DNA of 53,605 nt, from the NCBI GenBank assembly GCA_023663705.1, contig JAMPGY010000016.1, positions 1 to 53,605 on the forward strand. Direction: 5' to 3'. Source of the DNA: Clostridium sp. (GTDB lineage Bacteria; Bacteroidota; Bacteroidia; Bacteroidales; Bacteroidaceae). This document shows, piece after piece, positions 1 through 7,274 of the stretch; the first letter of the stretch is position 1, and every line of letters begins with the position of its first letter. The notes under the pieces were generated by a model. That model was not told the origin of the DNA. It was given only the letters and a program-made list of their open reading frames with translations, and made no database searches. The position numbers and the translations under genes are program-made.

Positions 1-20
1 TCTCTTCTTTAGAGATGTAC
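1..20 (+). repeat. Third, degenerate copy of the invertible-site palindrome
   Basis: The window opens with TCTCT-N5-AGAGATGT, which matches 16 of 20 positions of the inverted-repeat arm at 181-200 when aligned from the arm's second base. The half-sites are conserved (TCTCT and AGAGATGT) but the central bases differ. This is what a second recombinase site with its own crossover sequence would look like. Its partner, if any, lies outside the window. It could also be a decayed copy. Confidence 0.45.
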
Positions 21-180
21 ATTCTACACAACGCACAATACGCCCAGTCTTGTTTTGTTTTACTTCCTTTTTACCTGTATCTTCAATCCAATATAAATCA
101 ATCTTCTATCGCTTTCTTTATGTACAACGATGAGCCTGAGACGAACATCGGTTCAACCCACGGACTGACCTTATGGACAT

Positions 181-364
181 ATCTCTGTTTAAGAGATGTG
201 CCGTGTGTGTTATTTTACTGTATATTAAATTATTGCAATTTCTCCGTCTGACCAATAGTATATGAATTGTACCATATAATGTAATTTTTTGAAGGCTGAT
301 TGGAGAATAATTTCACGGAAATACGTATCTTTGCACCCAATAAACACATCTCTTAAACAGAGAT
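181..364. repeat. Putative invertible DNA segment bounded by perfect 20-bp inverted repeats
   Basis: The left arm at 181-200 and the right arm at 345-364 are perfect reverse complements over 20 bp and enclose 144 bp. Each arm is itself palindromic: ATCTCT, five bases, AGAGAT. That is the expected form of a tyrosine recombinase site with two half-sites around a short crossover region. A tyrosine recombinase gene begins 23 bp to the right. In Bacteroidales, this arrangement (short inverted repeats, an internal promoter and an adjacent Tsr/Mpi-type recombinase) is known to switch surface-structure loci on and off. No ORF of note lies inside. The 78-codon plus-strand frame at 15-251 runs through the left arm and is probably not real. 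Confidence 0.65.
300..333 (+). promoter_or_regulatory. Promoter-like sequence inside the invertible segment, currently facing right
   Basis: A perfect TAnnTTTG box (TATCTTTG) sits at 326-333, with TTG at 300-302, 23 bp upstream. That spacing is slightly long for the Bacteroidota consensus. In the orientation present here it fires rightwards into the 3' end of the minus-strand recombinase gene and has no sense target. Inversion between the repeats would point it left, towards genes beyond the window edge. The state seen here is therefore probably OFF for a leftward locus. Confidence 0.55.
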
Positions 365-387
365 TTACAAATTCGTCAAACAATCAC

Positions 388-1593
388 TTACAACGCGTTC
401 AGGATTATACGGTTCGCCTTATCCACTATTGTAGCGTCCAATGAGGCAAGATAAATTCGCGTTGTGCTTTCCGATTCATGCCCCATGCCTTCACTGATCA
501 CCGAGACCGGGATGTTGTAAGTCTTCGCTACGCTTGCCCACGAATGACGCGCCACATACATCGTCAATGGAATCCGGGCATCCACCTGCTTACCTATGAT
601 TTTCAATTTACGATTGATAAAATGGCTCGCATTTTTATATTCGTGATGCTCACGCCCCAAGGTATGGATCATCGGCAGTAAATAAGGTGAGGACGGAATA
701 TCATATTTGTCCACAATGTCCTGCATACAGGATTCCCAATACAAAACAAGTTTCTGCCCGGTTTTCCGTCTCCGATAAGAAAGTCTTCCGTCCTGAATGT
801 CTTTTTTTCTCAAATAAGCCATGTCCACAAATGCCATCCCCCGGGTGTAGAAGGAAAACATAAACATATCGCGGGCAAATTCCAAAGACGGAGTCAATAT
901 CAGATCCAGATTCCGTATTTTCCGGATATAATCCAGAGGCAATGCCCTCTTGGCCGTCTTGTCAACACCGGTATACACGTGCTTAAAAGGATTACGGAAA
1001 TCTACCAAACCTTTTTCCACCGCCCGATTGTAAACCGCTCGCAGGATACGCATGTAGAAAGAAGAGGTATTTTTGCTCACACCCGTATCATGAAGATAGG
1101 CCTCATAAGCCATCATCATCTCTGCATCCAATTCACTGACCAACAGATCAGCATCTTTGCGGAATCGGGCAAAACTCCTCAGAGTGGATAAATAGGTTTC
1201 GCCGGTACGCACCTTCCCCAGGCGGTTCAGTTCGTTGATTGTATCATACATAAAGGTAAAGAACGTGTTCTCCGACCGGACAAAACCGCGATAGACGCCT
1301 ATCACATCCTCGGCCGTATAAGATACATGCCGGCGATCCAGCATGGCAATGATACTTTGCAAACGGTTTATAACCTCTGATATACGGGCCTGCACGGCCT
1401 GCAGGTAGGTTGCACGCACAACATCGGCAGACGAATTCACGACACACCCGGACGTGCCGTCCCACTCTGCTGCGTGCAGACGGCATCCGCTGTTGAATTG
1501 GCGCACGATACGCCTGTGTATCACCTGAAAAAACACAGTCCCTTCTCCGGATGGAATGACTGACGGGCGAAATTTTACTTTTATTGTCGCCAT
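388..1593 (-). CDS. Tyrosine site-specific recombinase (Bacteroides Tsr/integrase type)
   Basis: A 401-residue cytoplasmic DNA recombinase starting at the ATG at 1593. The N-terminal half has the Bacteroidetes Arm-DNA-binding and SAM-like core-binding domains (about residues 1-200). The catalytic domain follows with Arg251 (in FYTRGMAFVD), Lys277 (RRKTG), the box-II motif YVARH at 346-350, in which Tyr replaces the usual first His, His372 (GHES) and the nucleophile Tyr381 (TTRIYL). The set is complete, so the enzyme should be active. The FYTRGM and ARHSWA signatures are typical of the recombinases that invert promoters or carry mobile elements in Bacteroides. It ends 23 bp from the perfect inverted repeat at 345-364, the likely substrate. 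No second mobility gene is nearby, which favours a local invertase over an element integrase. Confidence 0.9.
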   Translation of the reverse strand: MATIKVKFRPSVIPSGEGTVFFQVIHRRIVRQFNSGCRLHAAEWDGTSGCVVNSSADVVRATYLQAVQARISEVINRLQSIIAMLDRRHVSYTAEDVIGVYRGFVRSENTFFTFMYDTINELNRLGKVRTGETYLSTLRSFARFRKDADLLVSELDAEMMMAYEAYLHDTGVSKNTSSFYMRILRAVYNRAVEKGLVDFRNPFKHVYTGVDKTAKRALPLDYIRKIRNLDLILTPSLEFARDMFMFSFYTRGMAFVDMAYLRKKDIQDGRLSYRRRKTGQKLVLYWESCMQDIVDKYDIPSSPYLLPMIHTLGREHHEYKNASHFINRKLKIIGKQVDARIPLTMYVARHSWASVAKTYNIPVSVISEGMGHESESTTRIYLASLDATIVDKANRIILNAL

Positions 1594-1627
1594 AAGCTTT
1601 CTTTATTTATAAGATTAGTTAATAAGT

Positions 1628-1662
1628 AAGGAGCGCATCCTCACACGAACGATACGCTCCTT
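1628..1662 (-). terminator. Hairpin between the GH127 gene and the recombinase gene
   Basis: AAGGAGCG at 1628-1635 pairs with CGCTCCTT at 1655-1662, and the stem extends by ATC/GAT across one mismatch. It lies about 100 nt after the GH127 stop and 35 nt before the recombinase start. It is a plausible terminator for GH127, but the T-run after it is broken. It could instead sit in the recombinase leader. Confidence 0.5.
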
Positions 1663-1764
1663 CTTATAACGGCCGAGAAAGCCTCCACGAAACAAAAATC
1701 GACGGAAAAACACGGTGGACACACAAGCTATCCTCCGTGACAACGCACAGACCGGCAAGCTACC

Positions 1765-3765
1765 CTACTGCGGCTCCACCGCACTCACGTCCTGCGGCAA
1801 CCACACGGCCATCTGCCCTTTACCACGATGCGCCCAGGCATAGTAAGGAATGAGTTTGAGCGACACGGGACGAACCGTCAACTCACCCCGATCACCGTAG
1901 GACAATACCTGAGCATCGGTGACCAAGGCACGGATACCGGACAAGGGCAAACCCTGCGCCTCAACCGTTCTGAACACCGGATTGCGAGCCATCAGCAGAG
2001 CATGCAGATTGAAGTCGTTGTCCGGCCACTCGGCACAATACACCAAAGGACCGCACTCCACGGCCACGCGACCACGGTCTGCCTCCACCCGATCATCCGC
2101 CTTCACCACACGCACCGGCATATCCAGGTGGAGCGCCACCCGATCCCCCTTTTTCCACTTGCGCTCGATGCAAAAGTATCCGTCCTCAAGCGTGCTCTTC
2201 ACAACCTGCCCGTTCACCGTCACGGTGTAAGTCGGCCGGCACTCATCGGCATAGCGATACAGACCGCCCGGAGTCACCCGGTCGCGCACCCAACCGGGAA
2301 TACGCAGGTACAAGGCAAACGCCTTGGACGGTGCACGACGCACTGCCAACATCACGTCTCCATCCCAAGGATAGCCGGTGACCTGATCCATCTCCACGCG
2401 CGAACCATCCACCTGCAGAGAAACGCTTCCGGCCATATACAAGTTGACATACACCCGCCTGTCCCGAACCGCATAGACATATCCGGGCACAGAAGGGATG
2501 AAACGACACAGGTTGCTGGGACAACAGGCGCATCCGAACCAAGGTTGGCGCTCGTGAGTTCCCTCACTGGCCAGCGGATTGGGATAGTAGAAACGACCGC
2601 CATCCATACTCATGCCACCAAGCACACCGTTGTAGAGTGTACGCTCCAGACAATCGTAGTAGTCGGACTTACCGTGCAACAGGAACAGACGATGGTTGAG
2701 GTACACCTGGGCAATGGCCGCACAGGTCTCGCAATAGGCTGTCAGATTGGGCAACTCGTAATTGGCTCCGAAAGCTTCTCCTGCAGAAGTGGCTCCCACA
2801 CCGCCCGTGATGTAGTATTTCTTGCCCGTAATATTCTCCCAAATGCGGTCAATGGCAAGGATATAGGCGCTATCTCCTGTCAAGGCCGCCACATCGGCCA
2901 TGCCGGAATACATGTAACCGGCCCGCACGGCATGCCCCACAGCCTCGTCTTGTTCCGTCACGGGACAATGTGCCTGGCTGTATTCGTCGCGACGGTCCGT
3001 CCGGCCACGCATGTCCAAGAAAAACTTGGCCTGACGCAGATACTTCTCATCGCCCGTCACCGTGTAGAGTTTGGCCAGTGCCATCTCGGCTATCTGATGC
3101 CCCGGCACTCGCACCAGTTGCCCTTCATCCGGACCGATCTCACGGCACACACAATCGGCATAACGGATAGCAATATCCAGAAACTTGCGGCTACCGGTGG
3201 CCTGATAGTGCGCAACGGCCCCCTCCACCATGTGCCCCAGATTATAGAACTCATGGCTCAGTTCCTCCACTTTCTCCCAACGCTTCGTCCCAGCCCATCC
3301 GTGGGGATGCGACGGATTCATCGTGCGGGCCGTATAAAGATACCCATCCGGTTCCTGAGCTGCCGCCACGATGTCGAGTACACTATCTATATAGTGAACC
3401 ATCTGCGGATCGGGATAGGTCTGAAGCAGAAAACTGGCTCCCTCGATGGTTTTGTACACGTCTGTATCGTCAAACGAGAAGCCCTTCACTTCGTAGTCCC
3501 CGGGATGAGCCGCCCGCTCGAAATTGAGATAGCGACCGCTTTCCTCACACTTGGCAAAAGCCAACGGCACGGTAACCCTGCGAGCCGCCTCCAGGCGCTG
3601 CCCCCAGAAACCACTCACATCCGCTTTCACTGCTGTAAAAGGCACCGGAGAAATGGGATATCCCTCTTTCCGTGGCCAAACTGGTAACGCAAACAGCAGG
3701 CCGAGCAATCCCGCCCCACACATTCCGGACCAATGTCCGAACTTGTTTTTCTTTCTGTCTTTCAT
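1765..3765 (-). CDS. Glycoside hydrolase family 127 (beta-L-arabinofuranosidase-like, DUF1680)
   Basis: A 666-residue protein. I start it at the ATG at 3765 because the 36 codons upstream in frame are low-complexity and overlap a strong leader hairpin. An N-terminal basic stretch and hydrophobic segment (MCGAGLLGLLFALPV) suggest a signal peptide or anchor, so it probably acts in the periplasm. The (alpha/alpha)6 barrel carries the GH127 signatures: GEAFGANYELPN with the putative acid/base Glu330, CETC at 345-348, and CACC at 412-415. The last two match the zinc-binding Glu/Cys cluster and nucleophilic Cys of the characterised beta-L-arabinofuranosidase HypBA1. GH127 also has members with other substrates, so arabinose specificity is inferred. 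The gene is monocistronic, with a near-consensus promoter about 200 bp upstream and a divergent sugar-kinase-like neighbour. Confidence 0.88.
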   Translation of the reverse strand: MKDRKKNKFGHWSGMCGAGLLGLLFALPVWPRKEGYPISPVPFTAVKADVSGFWGQRLEAARRVTVPLAFAKCEESGRYLNFERAAHPGDYEVKGFSFDDTDVYKTIEGASFLLQTYPDPQMVHYIDSVLDIVAAAQEPDGYLYTARTMNPSHPHGWAGTKRWEKVEELSHEFYNLGHMVEGAVAHYQATGSRKFLDIAIRYADCVCREIGPDEGQLVRVPGHQIAEMALAKLYTVTGDEKYLRQAKFFLDMRGRTDRRDEYSQAHCPVTEQDEAVGHAVRAGYMYSGMADVAALTGDSAYILAIDRIWENITGKKYYITGGVGATSAGEAFGANYELPNLTAYCETCAAIAQVYLNHRLFLLHGKSDYYDCLERTLYNGVLGGMSMDGGRFYYPNPLASEGTHERQPWFGCACCPSNLCRFIPSVPGYVYAVRDRRVYVNLYMAGSVSLQVDGSRVEMDQVTGYPWDGDVMLAVRRAPSKAFALYLRIPGWVRDRVTPGGLYRYADECRPTYTVTVNGQVVKSTLEDGYFCIERKWKKGDRVALHLDMPVRVVKADDRVEADRGRVAVECGPLVYCAEWPDNDFNLHALLMARNPVFRTVEAQGLPLSGIRALVTDAQVLSYGDRGELTVRPVSLKLIPYYAWAHRGKGQMAVWLPQDVSAVEPQ

Positions 3766-3824
3766 GAATTCCTTTATATAACTATACGATTCAATACGAT
3801 CGGTTAAACAGCTGATACTAAAGA

Positions 3825-3862
3825 AAAAGGTCGGTTTACCCTCACGCGCAAACCGACCTTTT
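3825..3862 (-). terminator. Terminator-like hairpin in the GH127 leader (possible attenuator)
   Basis: AAAAGGTCGGTTT (3825-3837) pairs perfectly over 13 bp with AAACCGACCTTTT (3850-3862). On the minus strand the stem is followed by TTTTTCTTT, the form of an intrinsic terminator. It lies between the predicted promoter (3962-3991) and the GH127 start (3765), so full-length transcription has to read through it. The likely explanations are leader attenuation or a short independent RNA of roughly 130 nt ending here. Confidence 0.65.
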
Positions 3863-3961
3863 CTTTCCCTCACTAGAGAAACTTTTAATTAACCCTTTAT
3901 TATTTAACTTACTTCTTTATGAGATTATATATTGATTTGTGTTTGTTTGTGTTTCACGATG

Positions 3962-3991
3962 CAAATATACGCAAATCATCATTACATGCAA
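3962..3991 (-). promoter_or_regulatory. Promoter of the GH127 gene
   Basis: On the minus strand TTG (3989-3991), a 19-bp spacer and TATATTTG (3962-3969) match the Bacteroidota sigma consensus closely. Transcription should begin near 3955, giving a leader of about 190 nt that contains the hairpin at 3825-3862. Confidence 0.7.
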
Positions 3992-4225
3992 TAGTATAAG
4001 TGTACAAAGCACACCAAATCTCATGATTTTAACCTTTATTTAGTATAAACTATGTTTTTCGGCATATTTTTGTGCAATCACAAACATTTTTTAAAGTTAG
4101 TGTGCGCACACAGGCAAAAACAAGCCGTCTTTCACTTTTTCCGTCCAAAGCCTCTTCCTTCTGCAGAGACTATAAAAATTATCCACTTTTAAGAAGAAAG
4201 TCTATGCCGGATACGCAAAAAGAGC

Positions 4226-4233
4226 TATATTTG
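4226..4233 (+). promoter_or_regulatory. -7 box upstream of the kinase-like gene
   Basis: TATATTTG matches TAnnTTTG and lies 44 bp before the chosen ATG at 4278. No clear TTG is present at the expected -33 distance, so the promoter is weak or activator-dependent. The rest of the 512-bp divergent gap (3766-4277) is AT-rich and shows no gene. Confidence 0.45.
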
Positions 4234-4277
4234 TGGTAACTGAAATTTTACTATTAACCTTAAACCATCATTTTAAT

Positions 4278-5366
4278 ATGGAACAATCCGCTTTAAAGGA
4301 CATTGTGTCCAGATTTGCCGTCAAAGGCACAGTAAGCGAGATCGCACCGTTGGGTGCAGGCCTCATCAACGATACCTTCCGCGTGACTACCGCCGAAAAC
4401 GACCAGCCGAATTACGTGTTGCAACGCATCAACCACCATATCTTTCCCAACGTGGAGATGCTGGCCGACAACATACAGGCCGTGACCAATCATATCCGTG
4501 CCAAACTGCAAGCCAAAGAAGAGACCGACATCGACCGCAAGGTGCTGACGTTTGTCCCGCTGAAAGATGAGGAGAAATATTTCTACTTCGATGGTGAGAG
4601 CTATTGGCGCATCATGGTGTTTATCCCCAACGCCATCACCAAACAGGCCGTCAATCCCGAATCATCGTATGCAGCCGGAGAGGCTTTCGGAAACTTCCAG
4701 GCCATGCTGGCCGACATCCCCGTGCAACTGGGCGAAACCATCAAGGACTTCCACAACATGGAGTTCCGCCTGCAGCAGTTGCGCGATGCCGTAAAGGAGA
4801 ATAAGGCCGGACGACTGGCTGAAGTACAGGAACTGGTGGACGAACTGGAAAAGCGTGCCGACGAAATGTGCAAGGCCGAACGCCTGGGACGCGAGGGCAA
4901 ACTGCCCAAACGCATCTGCCACTGCGATACGAAAGTGAACAACATGATGTTTGACGAGAACGACCAGGTGCTTTGCGTGATTGATCTTGACACCGTGATG
5001 CCCAACTTCATCTTCTCGGACTACGGCGACTTCCTGCGTACAGGCGCCAATACGGCCGAAGAGGACGAAGCCGATCTGGACAAGGTGGGTTTCAACATGG
5101 ACATCTTCAAAGCATTCACCAAGGGATACCTGAAATCTGCCGGATGTTTCCTCACTCCCGTGGAGAAGGAAAACCTGCCCTACGCAGCCGCTTTGTTCCC
5201 TTATATGCAATGTGCCCGTTTCCTCACCGACTACATCAACGGCGACACCTATTACAAGATTAAATATCCCGAGCACAATCTGGTGCGCACCAAAAATCAG
5301 TTTAAGTTGCTCCTGAGCGTGGAAGAGCACACACCGGAAATGAAGGCTTTCATCGAGTCGCTCTGA
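4278..5366 (+). CDS. Aminoglycoside-phosphotransferase-fold kinase, probably an N-acetylhexosamine 1-kinase-like (MdsC/NahK family) protein
   Basis: A 362-residue cytoplasmic protein. I choose the ATG at 4278 over the in-frame start at 4233, because the latter overlaps the -7 box. The APH/choline-kinase fold is shown by the catalytic loop HCDTKVNN (His215, Asp217, Asn222) and the metal-binding VIDLDT (Asp236, Asp238), followed by DYGDFLR. Bacteroidales homologues are often labelled mucin desulfatase (MdsC) by association, while the characterised relative NahK of bifidobacteria phosphorylates GlcNAc and GalNAc at C1. A sugar kinase is the better reading of the motifs. It could trap hexosamines released by the GH20 enzyme of this window; that link is inference, since the genes are 9 kb apart. 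The gene is followed by a strong convergent hairpin. Confidence 0.75.
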   Translation: MEQSALKDIVSRFAVKGTVSEIAPLGAGLINDTFRVTTAENDQPNYVLQRINHHIFPNVEMLADNIQAVTNHIRAKLQAKEETDIDRKVLTFVPLKDEEKYFYFDGESYWRIMVFIPNAITKQAVNPESSYAAGEAFGNFQAMLADIPVQLGETIKDFHNMEFRLQQLRDAVKENKAGRLAEVQELVDELEKRADEMCKAERLGREGKLPKRICHCDTKVNNMMFDENDQVLCVIDLDTVMPNFIFSDYGDFLRTGANTAEEDEADLDKVGFNMDIFKAFTKGYLKSAGCFLTPVEKENLPYAAALFPYMQCARFLTDYINGDTYYKIKYPEHNLVRTKNQFKLLLSVEEHTPEMKAFIESL

Positions 5367-5415
5367 TCCCACCCTGAAGTTTGCCCGCCACGACGGCGGA
5401 AATACACATAATATA

Positions 5416-5460
5416 ACGGCCTCCCCGCCGCCTGGTCCAGTCAGGCAATGGGGAGGCCGT
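5416..5460. terminator. Bidirectional terminator hairpin between kinase-like gene and nhaA
   Basis: ACGGCCTCCCC (5416-5426) pairs with GGGGAGGCCGT (5450-5460), with a further GCC/GGC pairing inside the loop. It lies between the stops of two convergent genes (5366 and 5481). The stem is very GC-rich. T-runs are poor on both sides, so it may act as a transcript-end stabiliser as much as a terminator. Confidence 0.7.
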
Positions 5461-5480
5461 TGTGATGCATGAACAGTGTG

Positions 5481-6860
5481 TCAGCCCTTCACCTCTGCCA
5501 CCGCTTCCGCCGGCAAGGTTTTGTGAAGCAGGAACACACTCACCACAGCCGAACAGAAAGATCCGCAAAGAATGCCCAATTTGGCATCGTTGAGCAAAAC
5601 CTGTCCCTCAGCCCCCAAACCCGAATAGGAAAGGTCGGCAATGAACATCGCTACAGTAAAACCGATTCCCGTGAGCATACACAGGCTGGCAAACGACTTC
5701 ATATCGGCACCTGCAGGCATGGTGGTCAAGCCCAGTTTCATCGACAGCGTGGAGAACAGAAAGACACCCGTCACCTTACCGACAAGCAATCCCATGAACA
5801 CAGCCAACCCCACACCACTGAACAGGCTACCCACACTCATTCCTGCCAGGCAGACACCGGCATTGGCAAAGGCAAACAACGGAATGACGAAATAGTTGAC
5901 CGGAGTGCGCAAAGCATCTTCCATATCCTGAAGAGGACTGATCAGTTGGTCGGAAGCCGTTTCTATACCTTTCAACACATCAATCTGCTCATCGGTGAGC
6001 ACCATGGCCTTGCGTCCCTTGGGCGCTGCCGAAGGCAAAGCCAGAAAACGGTCGACATACTCGCGGATACAGGACACAAACTCACGGGCCGTGGAACGCG
6101 GTGAAGCCGGCACACAGAAAGCCACCACCACACCGGCTATCGTGGCATGGATGCCGGAGTTAAGCAACATATACCACACCACAAGTCCGAACGACACATA
6201 GAACGTTTTCTTGCGCACTCCCAACCAGTTTCCGGCCAGCAATATGGCCACAAACACTCCTGCATTAAGCAGATATTGAACATGCAACTCCGATGAATAG
6301 AACAGCGCTATCACAATGATGCCGCCCAAGTCATCGGCCACAGCCAAAGCAGCCAGAAAGACTTTCAATCCGATGGGCACCCGCTTTCCGAAGAGCGAGA
6401 GCACCCCCAGCGAAAAGGCAATGTCTGTGGCCATCGGTATGGCCACACCACGCAACATGGAGGCATCGGCCGGACACAAAGCCCAAAACACCAATACCGG
6501 AACCAGCATACCACCGCAGGCTCCGATAATGGGCAACATGGCCTTGCGCAGGGAGGACAATTCGCCCACAAGCACCTCGCGCTTGATCTCCAGTCCCACA
6601 GAGAAGAAGAAGATAGCCATCAAAAAATCGTTGATAAACTGAATCAATGTCATGCTGTGCCCTTCGTGACTCATTACATTGAAACCACCGACTGACAGAT
6701 TCACCGGAGCTGTCCACCAGCTCTGATAAGCATCGCCTATCATGGAGTTGGCCACAACGAGAGCCAACAGGGTGGCGATAATCAAAACAACACTCGAATC
6801 GGCGTATTTTTTCACCATACGCTGAAAACTGAACTTGTGCTGATCCTTTGGATTTTTCAT
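5481..6860 (-). CDS. nhaA: Na+/H+ antiporter NhaA
   Basis: A 459-residue inner-membrane antiporter exchanging protons for sodium, for pH and salt homeostasis. It shows the NhaA pattern of about 12 hydrophobic segments, starting at about residue 18 (VVLIIATLLALVVANS). Family motifs are visible: FFFSVGLEIKREVL near residue 85-98, and the unwound-helix aspartate pair in LAVADDLGGIIVIA, equivalent to the sodium-binding Asp163-Asp164 of E. coli. The protein is longer than the 388-residue E. coli enzyme because of a loop insertion around residues 255-310. The start is the ATG at 6860, preceded by a -7 box at 6903. It is a single gene, convergent with the kinase-like gene. Confidence 0.95.
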   Translation of the reverse strand: MKNPKDQHKFSFQRMVKKYADSSVVLIIATLLALVVANSMIGDAYQSWWTAPVNLSVGGFNVMSHEGHSMTLIQFINDFLMAIFFFSVGLEIKREVLVGELSSLRKAMLPIIGACGGMLVPVLVFWALCPADASMLRGVAIPMATDIAFSLGVLSLFGKRVPIGLKVFLAALAVADDLGGIIVIALFYSSELHVQYLLNAGVFVAILLAGNWLGVRKKTFYVSFGLVVWYMLLNSGIHATIAGVVVAFCVPASPRSTAREFVSCIREYVDRFLALPSAAPKGRKAMVLTDEQIDVLKGIETASDQLISPLQDMEDALRTPVNYFVIPLFAFANAGVCLAGMSVGSLFSGVGLAVFMGLLVGKVTGVFLFSTLSMKLGLTTMPAGADMKSFASLCMLTGIGFTVAMFIADLSYSGLGAEGQVLLNDAKLGILCGSFCSAVVSVFLLHKTLPAEAVAEVKG

Positions 6861-6902
6861 ACCTAAAATACTTTATATTCCCTTTTTCTTGTTTTCTCAC
6901 AG

Positions 6903-6910
6903 CAAAAGTA
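6903..6910 (-). promoter_or_regulatory. -7 box of nhaA
   Basis: The minus strand reads TACTTTTG, a TAnnTTTG match, 43 bp before the nhaA ATG. No well-placed -33 TTG is obvious. Confidence 0.45.
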
Positions 6911-7074
6911 CACAAAAATCAGCCCTGCCGATTCTCAAAAAAAGCCAAACTTCCTCAAAAAAGGCTCTCATGCGCCTTTTGAACACATTTGAAGAACTAT
7001 CGGCAAAAAAATGAGGAGGACACCCGCTGAAGGCGCCCTCCCCACTTATCATTCGTTGATTCCGCAAAACGAAA

Positions 7075-7257
7075 TCACCACTCGTCGTCCCAGATGTCGT
7101 TGTCGGAACCTACCGACCAAGCCTCTGATCCGTCACTCACTGTGGGAGTTTTCGGGTCAGTAGTCACTGTATTGACGTTCGGACCGGAAGCCGCTATCAT
7201 CGCTTCCGTTTCCATCTCCGCCACCCGTACTGCCGGGCTGATATATATCTTTTTCAT
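7075..7257 (-). CDS. Small Bacteroidales peptide (60 aa), unknown function
   Basis: A 60-residue protein starting at the ATG at 7257, only 17 bp after the stop of the 1416-residue secreted protein and so probably cotranscribed with it. The N-terminus MKKIYISPAVRVAEMETEAM, then IAASG, follows a pattern common in very short Bacteroidales proteins (MKK-x-Y-x-x-P...E...IAxSG). The C-terminal half is polar and rich in Thr, Pro and Ser, and ends in an acidic tryptophan-bearing tail (DNDIWDDEW). There is no signal peptide or transmembrane segment. No function is known to me. The leader-like front, the small break at ASG and the divergent acidic tail resemble a precursor peptide, but no modification enzyme is adjacent. 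Confidence 0.7.
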   Translation of the reverse strand: MKKIYISPAVRVAEMETEAMIAASGPNVNTVTTDPKTPTVSDGSEAWSVGSDNDIWDDEW

Positions 7258-7274
7258 ATGTGTAATGCTCTTTT

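Noticed and set aside
15-251. 78-codon plus-strand frame near the left edge
   Set aside because: It runs through the inverted-repeat arm, has no promoter or family resemblance, and its composition looks like random AT-rich sequence.
388-1593. Integrase of an integrated conjugative element or prophage
   Set aside because: No mobilisation, conjugation or phage genes and no att direct repeats are in the window; the adjacent perfect inverted repeat fits a local invertase better. Genes left of the window could still change this.
1828-3687. 619-codon plus-strand frame opposite the GH127 gene
   Set aside because: It is an antisense shadow; GH127 catalytic motifs on the minus strand are clear, and the plus frame is His/Thr/Arg-rich without domains.
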